A program made the position numbers and the translations under genes. The notes beneath the pieces were generated by a model that was given only the letters and a program-made list of their open reading frames with translations, had not been told where the DNA came from and ran no database searches. This document shows, piece after piece, positions 1 through 6,184 of a stretch of 6,187 bases of DNA. The first letter of the stretch is position 1, and each line of letters begins with the position of its first letter. Where the stretch lies: positions 1 to 6,187 of the forward strand of contig JAJPYK010000166.1 of assembly GCA_021205005.1 (NCBI GenBank), given 5' to 3'. Source of the DNA: Paraprevotella sp. (GTDB taxonomy: Bacteria > Bacteroidota > Bacteroidia > Bacteroidales > Bacteroidaceae).

Positions 1-89
1 GTCAGGTCCCTTTTTTGTGCCTTCAATCAGACACACTCAAAGAAACAGTATCTACTTCTGTCTTATAAAGGGACTGTACTATGATGAAA

Positions 90-127
90 TACGCCCCAAA
101 AGTTTCATGTTTCACTTTTGGGGCGTA
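90..127 (-). terminator. Probable transcription terminator of the GH51 gene
   Basis: An inverted repeat of 14 perfect base pairs (arms 90-103 and 114-127) encloses a 10-base loop. The stem has a CGCCCC/GGGGCG block and an AAAAGT/ACTTTT block. It starts 57 bp beyond the GH51 stop codon. Read leftward, the stem is followed by TTTCAT, so the U-tract is short; read rightward, it is followed by ACTTCAATTT. The hairpin could therefore act in both directions if a convergent gene lies left of the window. The rest of 1-183 shows no convincing gene. A T6 run at 11-16 might be the tail of a terminator whose stem lies outside the window. Confidence 0.7.
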
Positions 128-183
128 CTTCAATTTCCGATACCGCTTAATGCGATACGTTATGGCTTTTCGTATTTGACACT

Positions 184-2181
184 TTATTTTTTTACTTTAA
201 AGATTACGAAGTTTTTACCTCGGACGGTAGTCTTGATAACGTTGCCTTCTACGGCGGTCCAGCCGTCTTGCGGCGTGATGGTGCTCGGGTTATCCAATGT
301 ATTGTCCAAAGTATAGTCGCTGCAATCCAAGGTGAGTGTGGAGGCATTGCCTTGTGCCTTCTTCAATCCGTCGAACTTGATATCGAGGTCCTGTATCGTG
401 TCGGTGGTGTTGATTACTTTCACGATATATTCGCCGTTGTTCTTGTCGTATACGGCACTGGCGAACAGGCCGTCTTCTCCTTTGGGCGTCGGATTGTCCC
501 ACGTGGCCGGTACTACGTTAGTTCCCTTATTGAGCGCATACATCTGTTGTACGTAGTAGCTTACGGATTTTACGCAACGGAGGTTGTCGAACCAGATCAT
601 GTCCGGACGCCATTGCCAGCCTTCCACGTGGGCGAAGAGCGGGGCATAGGTGGCCATGTGTACGATGTCGGCGTTGCGTTCCAGATCGGTCATGAATGCC
701 GCTTCGTAGATCGACGCGCCCGCATGGTTCCATTTCATGTGATTGCCGTTGTCGTGGCAGGCGTATTCTCCGGCGAAGACTTTCGGCCCTTTGCGGTCGT
801 AGTTGTCGTAACGGTTCATACTGTTCTTGAACCAGTCGATGGGACGATAGAAATGTTCGTCCACGAGGTCTACTTTCTGTTTCTTCATGTTTTCCCAGCC
901 AAGATCGAACATTTTACCCTCGGAGTCGGGACCGGATGATCCGATGATCTGGATTTCCGGATGTGCTTTGCGAATGGCTTCGACGAAGAACTTCAGACGG
1001 TCGAAGTAGAACTGACCCCATTGCTCGTTGCCGATGGCCAGATATTTCAGGTGGAACGGTGCGGGATGTCCCATGTCGGCGCGCACCTTGCCCCATTTCG
1101 TGTCGGTGTCGCCATTGGCGAATTCAATCAGATCGAGGGCGTCGTCTATGTAGGGTTTCAAGGCCTCGGCATTGGCGGCGACGTGTGCCTTTTCATTTTC
1201 CCAATTCTGGTATTGGCAGGTCATGCCTACATTCAGTACGGGAAGCGGGGCGGCTCCTATTTCCTCGCTCAACAGAAAATATTCATAGAATCCCAGGCCA
1301 TAGCTTTGGAAATAGTCGGGATAGTATCGGTCCGTGAAAGTAGATTCCCAACGATTCTTATTCAACGGACGGTTTTCGACCGGTCCTACGGTGTTTTTCC
1401 ATTGATAACGCGTTTCCAGATTGGAACCTTCTACGATACATCCTCCGGGAAAGCGGAGCACACCCGGGTGCATATCATACAAGGCCTGCGCCAGATCCTT
1501 GCGCATGCCGTTCTCGTGTCCCATCCATGTATCCGTGGGGAATAGCGACACATGTTCCAAATCCACAGTGCCCGTACCTGAATGGTGCTGGGAATCGGAG
1601 AGGAAGATGCGGAGATTGGCCTTGGCTATGGTGCGGTCGGATTTCATGACCAAGGTATATTTTTTCCATTCTTTGGAGGCGATGACCAGATCCTGACTGA
1701 CGAACTGCTGGGCGTCGCTCATGGTGTTCTGGTCGATGAGCTGTACCATCAAAGTTACCGCCTGTCCGTCCGGTACGCGTGCCCATACGGAGAAACGGTA
1801 TTCGGCACCTTTTTTAAAACCGATGCCGAAGAATCCTTCGTTTTGTATGCCCGTCCACATTTCGTTGTGTCCTGCATATCCCAAGCGGACGTAGTGCGGG
1901 TTTTTCTCAAACGGGCCATCGTTTTGCAGCGTCACGTTGCCGAAAACTTTCCAACCCATAAAATGATCGGGCGAAAACTCGAAAGAACGGTTCTTGATGA
2001 GTTCGGCATACAGGCCTCCGTCGGCACCGAAATTAATGTCTTCGAAGAACACTCCATACATGGTCGGCTGGATTTTCGCTCCGATATTCTTGGTTTGTAC
2101 GGTCAGGTTGTGTTCTTGCCCGTAGGCAGTATACGACGTCGCGACGAGTGCGATACCGGCAAGCAGAGAGTTGATTTTCAT
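184..2181 (-). CDS. Exported alpha-L-arabinofuranosidase, GH51 family
   Basis: This 665-residue enzyme should hydrolyse terminal alpha-L-arabinofuranosyl groups from arabinan, arabinoxylan or arabinogalactan by a retaining mechanism. Residues 1-21 form a signal peptide (hydrophobic LLAGIALVAT, likely cleavage after AYG-21). There is no lipobox cysteine, so the protein is probably soluble in the periplasm or secreted. Residues about 65-215 look like a beta-sandwich carbohydrate-binding module of the CBM4/9 type. Residues about 220-550 form the TIM barrel, with LRFPGG at 242-247, the acid/base glutamate E386 in AIGNEQWG and the nucleophile E472 in FAGEYACHD. The C-terminal part (about 555-665) is the usual beta domain. 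Length and domain order fit full-length Bacteroidales GH51 enzymes. The start is set by the signal peptide; no Shine-Dalgarno site is visible. No SusC/SusD genes or sensor genes accompany it here. Confidence 0.95.
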   Translation of the reverse strand: MKINSLLAGIALVATSYTAYGQEHNLTVQTKNIGAKIQPTMYGVFFEDINFGADGGLYAELIKNRSFEFSPDHFMGWKVFGNVTLQNDGPFEKNPHYVRLGYAGHNEMWTGIQNEGFFGIGFKKGAEYRFSVWARVPDGQAVTLMVQLIDQNTMSDAQQFVSQDLVIASKEWKKYTLVMKSDRTIAKANLRIFLSDSQHHSGTGTVDLEHVSLFPTDTWMGHENGMRKDLAQALYDMHPGVLRFPGGCIVEGSNLETRYQWKNTVGPVENRPLNKNRWESTFTDRYYPDYFQSYGLGFYEYFLLSEEIGAAPLPVLNVGMTCQYQNWENEKAHVAANAEALKPYIDDALDLIEFANGDTDTKWGKVRADMGHPAPFHLKYLAIGNEQWGQFYFDRLKFFVEAIRKAHPEIQIIGSSGPDSEGKMFDLGWENMKKQKVDLVDEHFYRPIDWFKNSMNRYDNYDRKGPKVFAGEYACHDNGNHMKWNHAGASIYEAAFMTDLERNADIVHMATYAPLFAHVEGWQWRPDMIWFDNLRCVKSVSYYVQQMYALNKGTNVVPATWDNPTPKGEDGLFASAVYDKNNGEYIVKVINTTDTIQDLDIKFDGLKKAQGNASTLTLDCSDYTLDNTLDNPSTITPQDGWTAVEGNVIKTTVRGKNFVIFKVKK

Positions 2182-2225
2182 GATATGAAAGTACGTTAAT
2201 TAAATTAATGAATGATTTATCGTTG

Positions 2226-2233
2226 CAAAAATA
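2226..2233 (-). promoter_or_regulatory. Candidate -7 promoter element for GH51
   Basis: The minus strand reads TATTTTTG, an exact match to the Bacteroidales -7 consensus TAnnTTTG. Transcription would start near 2219-2222, giving a leader of about 40 bases that contains the A/T-rich palindrome TTAATTAAATTAA (2196-2208). No good TTTG -33 box is present at the expected distance (about 2253-2258), so the call rests on the -7 element alone. Confidence 0.5.
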
Positions 2234-2275
2234 CTTAATTCTGCCCATACGGCCTCAGGTTTTAAAGGCTTTTTG

Positions 2276-2283
2276 TATTTTTG
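2276..2283 (+). promoter_or_regulatory. Candidate -7 promoter element for the MORN/GH25 gene
   Basis: The plus strand reads TATTTTTG, matching TAnnTTTG exactly and identical to the box serving the divergent GH51 gene. Transcription would begin around 2287-2290, giving a leader of roughly 47 bases. The expected -33 TTTG is not seen near 2252-2256. The T-rich surroundings raise the chance of a random match. Confidence 0.45.
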
Positions 2284-2299
2284 TTTTTGAAATGGCGGA

Positions 2300-2328
2300 C
2301 GTGCTGAGAATCAAGCACGGATGAGGTG
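2300..2328 (+). promoter_or_regulatory. Leader hairpin and Shine-Dalgarno site before the MORN/GH25 gene
   Basis: CGTGCTGA (2300-2307) can pair with TCA-(bulged A)-GCACG (2311-2319) around a GAA triloop. This makes an 8-bp stem with one bulge. Four bases later comes GAGGTG (2323-2328), a clear Shine-Dalgarno match 7 bases before the ATG at 2336. It decides the start codon. The stem lies close enough to the ribosome site to affect initiation, but that role is inferred. Confidence 0.5.
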
Positions 2329-2335
2329 AAATAGA

Positions 2336-4603
2336 ATGAAACGTAAGAAATGGAAATGGATATTCTGGGGAGGAGCGATGCTCGTCCTCGCAGGGATCTG
2401 GGCATTGTGTTTCCGTCCGGCAACCGATGGGCAGTGTTTGGAAGGGATCACGGAATCGCGTACGGTATCTTGTTATGCTCTTGAAGTTCCGGGCGTAGAC
2501 ACGTTGTTTTTTGCCGGGGCTGACAGGGATTCGCTGTTGGATGGTCTTTCGGCCCGGCGTGAACAGGCGTGCCGCACGTTTTACGCTCATGCTTTTTTCG
2601 TATCTTATTCCGGACGGCTGTTGACGGTGGCCGATTCGATGGAACGACCGGAAGAGATGAGGCGCAGGACGTTGTTGCCTCTCTTGCGGAAAGAAGCTTC
2701 GGCGGTGTCTGAACGTATGGAGGTATATAGACAGATGTTGGCCGAGATGGACTATTATGCGCGCACGCATTCTGTGGTGGATGAAGGCTTTCACCAGGTG
2801 ATGGCGCATAACGAAGACATCAAGGCCCGTTATGAGGATCTGAAACAATGCCAAAGAACGATAGACACCGTGTTGAAAGGGGCTGATGTCCGGGCTCGTT
2901 TACAGGCGGAACGTACGGTGCAAGTGCGGAACGCTTCAGGTTCGTCCTCATGGGTCAAAGCCCGTCTGTTGTGTCAGGAAGTGCGTGGCGTGGCCGTATG
3001 GCAGACGGCAGATAAACAGCTTCCTTCCGGCATCGTTCGATTCCGTCTGAATCCCGTCCCTTATACCGGACTTCATCTTTCTTCCCATCGTTATGTACTG
3101 TGGGGATATTGGGGACATCACAAGTTTGGCGGCCAACTGCCGGATAGTGTGGCATCCGCCATACGGGTACGGATGGAAAACGGAAAACCGGAAATTCCTT
3201 TGGTTGACGGGGTAGACGGAGCACCGGTATTCGGCCGTTGGGGAAATCTGAACGGTATGTGGGTTTACGGACGATTATATACTGCTCCCCGGCTGTATGT
3301 ATCGGCTTTGGCACATGATATCTGGTTCCGTTGTCTGTGGGAAGACTTAAAAGGTTGGTCGGTGCGGCTTTGGAAGGATGTCCTGAGTTTATGGGGACGG
3401 CTGACGCACGAAAAAGGTGGGGCGAAAGGAGCAGAACTTGGCGTGTCTGTCGGGCAGCTGTCAAGAAATCTTTTGTCTGGGGATTATGGATTTTATACAC
3501 AAGGAGGCCGTACGTTTTACGGTCAGCTTTCCCATGGCCGGCCGGATGGAGATGGCGTGATGCGTTATCCCGACAAGACCGTATATAGCGGACGTTGGAA
3601 ACAGGGGCGTCGTGAAGGATTCGGAGTTTATACGGATACGTTGGGACGTACGTTTAGCGGGAAATGGCAGACAGATTCTTTGCCTCGCGGACGTCGTCGG
3701 GATGCGGACGGACTTTATACCGGTTTTTTCGACAGTCATTTGGAGGCACATGGAGAAGGGACATACCAAACCGATGGGGGAGGATACTATGTGGGGAAAT
3801 GGAAAAACGGGCGTCTGGACGGATTCGGATTCGCGTTGTTCCCCGGTGAGGTGGTCAAATGCGGTGTATGGGCGAGGGGCGCGTTCAAAGGAGAACAGAT
3901 GCTCTACCATTCCGATCGTGTTTACGGCATAGATATATCCAAACATCAGCATGTGATCCGTCGCCGGACATATGGTATTGATTGGAGGCGGTTGCGCATC
4001 ACGAATCTCGGTCATATCAGCCGGAAGAAGGTGCAGGGACAGGTTGATTATCCCGTGTCATTCGTTTATATTAAATGTACTGAGGGACAAACGGTGCTGA
4101 ATCCTTATTATTTGCGCGATGTGCGTTCTGCCCGAAGAATGGGTTTCCCGGTGGGAGCCTATCATTTCTTCAGCATGCGTCCGGCTGTGCGTCAGGCTGC
4201 TTATTTTTTGCGGATGGCTGATTTGAGGCGTGGCGATTTGCCTCCGATGCTCGATGTGGAACTGACGGACCGGCAGATTATGGCTATGGGGGGCAAGGAG
4301 CGTCTTTTTCATGAAATGCTGATTTGGTTGAGGATTGTCGGTCGGCGAAGTGGCACTACTCCTATTTTATATATCGGCCAGGACTTCGTGAACCGTTATT
4401 TACTCTCTGCGCCTGAGGAGTTGAAAGCTTATCCTGTGTGGATAGCCCGTTATGGTGAATATAAACCTTATGTTCATTTGCTCTACTGGCAGTTGTCTCC
4501 TGACGGCCGGGTAGAGGGTATTAAGGGAGAGGTGGACATAGATGTGTTCAACGGAACGGAAGAACAGTTTAAAAAGTATCTGCGTACGCAGACCGTTCGT
4601 TGA
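2336..4603 (+). CDS. Membrane-anchored protein with peptidase-like region, MORN repeats and a GH25 muramidase domain
   Basis: The 755-residue protein starts with MKRKKWK and one hydrophobic segment (about 8-26), an uncleaved anchor that would place the rest in the periplasm. C25 lacks a proper lipobox. Residues about 80-325 resemble a trypsin-like peptidase: FFVSYSGRLLTVAD (87-100) matches the strand carrying the catalytic His, and DGVDGAPVF (291-299) matches GNSGGPVF. D100 and D294 stand at the His and Ser positions, so this part is probably inactive. A charged helical stretch (about 103-195) lies between these motifs. Residues 327-357 form a Trp-rich helix. Residues 394-520 hold five to six MORN repeats. 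Residues 530-750 form a GH25 lysozyme domain with GIDISKHQ (D533), YIKCTEGQ (578-585), LDVE (D640, E642) and DIDVFNG (734-740). The GH25 residues look intact, so muramidase activity (cutting peptidoglycan between MurNAc and GlcNAc) is plausible. The GH25 and MORN calls are firm; the peptidase-like call rests on motifs alone. Confidence 0.9.
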   Translation: MKRKKWKWIFWGGAMLVLAGIWALCFRPATDGQCLEGITESRTVSCYALEVPGVDTLFFAGADRDSLLDGLSARREQACRTFYAHAFFVSYSGRLLTVADSMERPEEMRRRTLLPLLRKEASAVSERMEVYRQMLAEMDYYARTHSVVDEGFHQVMAHNEDIKARYEDLKQCQRTIDTVLKGADVRARLQAERTVQVRNASGSSSWVKARLLCQEVRGVAVWQTADKQLPSGIVRFRLNPVPYTGLHLSSHRYVLWGYWGHHKFGGQLPDSVASAIRVRMENGKPEIPLVDGVDGAPVFGRWGNLNGMWVYGRLYTAPRLYVSALAHDIWFRCLWEDLKGWSVRLWKDVLSLWGRLTHEKGGAKGAELGVSVGQLSRNLLSGDYGFYTQGGRTFYGQLSHGRPDGDGVMRYPDKTVYSGRWKQGRREGFGVYTDTLGRTFSGKWQTDSLPRGRRRDADGLYTGFFDSHLEAHGEGTYQTDGGGYYVGKWKNGRLDGFGFALFPGEVVKCGVWARGAFKGEQMLYHSDRVYGIDISKHQHVIRRRTYGIDWRRLRITNLGHISRKKVQGQVDYPVSFVYIKCTEGQTVLNPYYLRDVRSARRMGFPVGAYHFFSMRPAVRQAAYFLRMADLRRGDLPPMLDVELTDRQIMAMGGKERLFHEMLIWLRIVGRRSGTTPILYIGQDFVNRYLLSAPEELKAYPVWIARYGEYKPYVHLLYWQLSPDGRVEGIKGEVDIDVFNGTEEQFKKYLRTQTVR
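3518..3895 (+). repeat. Coding region of the MORN repeat array
   Basis: The encoded residues 394-520 follow the MORN pattern (Y/F-x-G-x-W-x-x-G-x-x-x-G-x-G) about every 23 residues. Units start near Y395, Y417, F440, Y461, Y485 and K508. The second and fifth (SGRWKQGRREGFG and VGKWKNGRLDGFG) are cleanest. The third is degenerate, with a PRGRRRDADG insertion, and the last is truncated before the GH25 domain. The repeats are seen at protein level; the DNA copies have diverged. Family members often serve in membrane-lipid or protein contacts or as rigid beta-spacers; which applies here is unknown. Confidence 0.85.
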
Positions 4604-4611
4604 CGGGTCTG
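4589..4611 (+). other. Hairpin spanning the MORN/GH25 stop codon
   Basis: CAGACC (4589-4594) pairs with GGTCTG (4606-4611). The stem continues as G4595-C4604, T4596-A4603 and T4597-G4602 after one bulged G, closing on a 4-base loop. The TGA stop (4601-4603) lies inside. No U-tract follows (GAGTTACAAAAAC), so it is not a convincing terminator. It might weaken read-through into the MBL gene or protect the mRNA 3' end. Confidence 0.3.
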
Positions 4612-4695
4612 TGAGTTACAAAAACAAATGTTTATGGTTGCTGCAATTAAAAGCAGTCGGAAGACGTGCAGGCCGGTTGATGAAAGGGAAATGAA

Positions 4696-5763
4696 ATGCT
4701 GGCCGTATATATTATAATAGGTGTGATGGTATTCACGGGGATTGCTGTGGCCGTATTTCTACATACTCCGGCTTTCGGTCGACTGCCACGCGGAGAGCGG
4801 CAACGCCGTATCGAACGCTCACCCCACTTTCGCGACGGACAGTTCCGTAATCTGGAACCTACTGAGTTTATAACCTCCAAAAGAGGGCGGTGGGGCGTTA
4901 TGGGAAAGTTCCTTTTCGGGAAACACCCCGGGAACTTACGTCCGGCCGAACCGATGGAAGTCGTGAAGACAGACCTCCGTGCGTTGTCCCGTGATTCGGA
5001 TCTTTGGGTATGGTTCGGTCATTCCTCTTATTTGTTTCAGGCGGGAGGCAAACGTATCTTAGTCGACCCCGTGTCCTGTTTTGCCGCTCCGGTTTCGTTT
5101 GTCAACAAGGCTTTTTCCGGAACAGACATTTATCAACCGGAGGACTTTCCGGATATCGATCTTTTAATCATTACGCATGATCATTGGGATCATCTGGACA
5201 TGCAGACCGTCAAAGCATTGAGAACGCGCATCGGACGAGTGATCTGTCCGTTGGGCGTAGGAGAACATTTTGAACGTTGGGGATTCAAACCGGAACAATT
5301 GATAGAATTGGATTGGTATGAGCAGGCCCGATTGGATGACGGGTTTATGGTTCATGCTTTGACAGCGCGTCAATTTACAGGGCGCGGATTGAGGTCGAAC
5401 CGGACATTTTTGGCTTCGTTCCTGTTCGAGTCGCCTCTCCGTAAGGTTTTCATTGGTGGAGATGGGGGATATGGGAATCATTTCGTGGACATTGGCCGTC
5501 GTTTTCCGGATATAGATGTCGCTGTAATGGAAAACGGGCAATATAGTACCGACTGGCGATATATTCACACCCTGCCGGAGTTTCAGGGTGCAGAGGCCGA
5601 CGCTTTGGGTGCGAAACATGTGCTTACGGTGCATCATTCCAAATATGCTTTGGCCCGTCATCCTTGGAATGAACCTTTGGAGAATGCCCGTTGCCTGTCG
5701 GAGAAGTACGGGGTGGATGTGTGGCGTCCGCGTATCGGTGAGGTGATAGAATGGGACGTGTGA
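4696..5763 (+). CDS. Membrane-anchored MBL-fold metallohydrolase, NAPE-PLD/UlaG-like
   Basis: This 355-residue protein has a hydrophobic anchor at residues 4-22, then a basic linker (29-42) and a metallo-beta-lactamase domain (about 100-355). Visible family motifs are WFGHSSYLF (H109), ILVDPV (D124), the metal site THDHWDHLD (H161, H163, D165, H166), FIGGDGGYG (D256), H291 and VHHSKYAL (H313). This pattern matches the NAPE-PLD/UlaG-like group, whose characterised members cut phosphodiester or lactone bonds; the substrate here cannot be read from sequence. The region normally written P/T-A-x-H-x-S-G-R reads TARQFTGR (223-230), so Q226 replaces a histidine that in NAPE-PLD is a zinc ligand. The ATG at 4696 is preceded by AAAGGGA (4683-4689). 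It lies 92 bp after the GH25 gene on the same strand, so co-transcription is possible; no exact TAnnTTTG occurs in the gap (nearest TATGGTTG, 4633-4640). Confidence 0.92.
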   Translation: MLAVYIIIGVMVFTGIAVAVFLHTPAFGRLPRGERQRRIERSPHFRDGQFRNLEPTEFITSKRGRWGVMGKFLFGKHPGNLRPAEPMEVVKTDLRALSRDSDLWVWFGHSSYLFQAGGKRILVDPVSCFAAPVSFVNKAFSGTDIYQPEDFPDIDLLIITHDHWDHLDMQTVKALRTRIGRVICPLGVGEHFERWGFKPEQLIELDWYEQARLDDGFMVHALTARQFTGRGLRSNRTFLASFLFESPLRKVFIGGDGGYGNHFVDIGRRFPDIDVAVMENGQYSTDWRYIHTLPEFQGAEADALGAKHVLTVHHSKYALARHPWNEPLENARCLSEKYGVDVWRPRIGEVIEWDV

Positions 5764-5784
5764 TTTATTTTTCGATGGTAAAGA

Positions 5785-5816
5785 TTAGGTGCGGTGAAAG
5801 AAAATGCCTATATTTG
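5785..5816 (+). promoter_or_regulatory. Candidate promoter of the DUF3467 gene
   Basis: TATATTTG (5809-5816) matches the Bacteroidales -7 consensus TAnnTTTG exactly. TTAG (5785-5788) lies 20 bases upstream, at the expected spacing, and agrees with the -33 TTTG at three of four positions. Transcription would start near 5820-5824, giving a leader of about 40 bases. It is the best-formed promoter in the window and suggests that DUF3467 is transcribed independently of the MBL gene. Confidence 0.6.
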
Positions 5817-5836
5817 TACCTATTATATATTAGGTA
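5817..5836 (+). promoter_or_regulatory. Near-perfect palindrome at the predicted start site
   Basis: TACCTATTATATATTAGGTA is a 20-base inverted repeat with a single mismatched pair (5823/5830). It begins directly after the -7 box and covers the predicted transcription start. A further copy of the half-site, ATTAGGT, occurs at 5784-5790 over the -33 box. The position fits a repressor operator, but no regulator gene is present in the window and the A/T-rich centre could be coincidental. Confidence 0.4.
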
Positions 5837-5860
5837 TAGAAAAAATAACTTTTAATTATT

Positions 5861-6184
5861 ATGAGTAATGAAGAAAACCAGCAGCGTGACAAAATGCTGC
5901 AAAAAGAGATTAGCCCGGAAGTGGCTCAAGGAACTTATGCCAATTTAGCCATGATTGCCCATTCTACGTCGGAGGTGATTATCGATTTCGTTTGTATGAT
6001 GCCGGGATTGCCTAAAGCTAACGTGAAATCGCGTATCGTTATGGCACCTGAACATGCCAAGCGTTTGCTTTATGCGTTGCAAGACAATATCAGCAAATAT
6101 GAGCATACTTTCGGCGAGATCGATTTGCATAATGGCGGTCCCCGCACTGCGGCGCCGTTTAAGATCAATAAGGGAGAAGCTTAA
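5861..6184 (+). CDS. DUF3467 family small protein
   Basis: This 107-residue protein has no signal peptide or membrane segment and is probably cytoplasmic. Residues about 18-90 carry the DUF3467 pattern: GTYANLAMIAHSTSEVIIDF (24-43), then MMPGLPKANVKSRIVMAPEH (46-65), then AKRLLYALQDNISKYE (66-81) and FGEIDL (84-89). The N-terminus (1-17) is charged and probably flexible, and the C-terminal tail (91-107) is short and rich in Gly, Pro and Ala. The family has no established function, so none is assigned. The ATG at 5861 follows the A/T-rich TTTTAATTATT without a Shine-Dalgarno site, which is common in Bacteroidota. M12 is an alternative start that would keep the whole domain. The gene lies 97 bp beyond the MBL gene and seems to have its own promoter. 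It is complete; its stop is three bases from the window end. Confidence 0.88.
   Translation: MSNEENQQRDKMLQKEISPEVAQGTYANLAMIAHSTSEVIIDFVCMMPGLPKANVKSRIVMAPEHAKRLLYALQDNISKYEHTFGEIDLHNGGPRTAAPFKINKGEA

Noticed and set aside
6..74. Inverted repeat GTCCCTTT (6-13) and AAAGGGAC (67-74)
   Set aside because: It is only 8 bp with a 53-base spacer, shows no link to a mobile element, and is expected by chance at this length.
17..316. Plus-strand 99-residue open frame across the left intergenic region
   Set aside because: It runs through the terminator hairpin and into the end of the GH51 gene. It has no promoter or Shine-Dalgarno site, and its composition is that of random translation.
268..2199. 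Long plus-strand open frames (268-939, 961-1545, 1582-2199), all in the same frame, opposite the GH51 gene
   Set aside because: They lie codon-for-codon opposite the GH51 frame and stay open because the gene rarely uses TTA, CTA and TCA codons. The translations look low-complexity, match no family I know, and have no ribosome sites. The GH51 frame is certain.
2252..2275. Terminator-like GCCT/AGGC pairing followed by TTTTT in the divergent gap
   Set aside because: The stem is only 4 bp with a 10-base loop, and it lies upstream of a plus-strand gene where no transcript needs ending.
2255..2854. Minus-strand 199-residue open frame overlapping the start of the MORN/GH25 gene
   Set aside because: It is antisense to a well-supported coding region, rich in His, Arg and Ser as expected for a shadow frame, and has no recognisable domain.
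4604..4695. Possible small gene or RNA between the GH25 and MBL genes
   Set aside because: The 92 bp hold no open frame of useful length with a ribosome site, and only a 4-bp stem (CTGC/GCAG). Nothing supports a separate feature.
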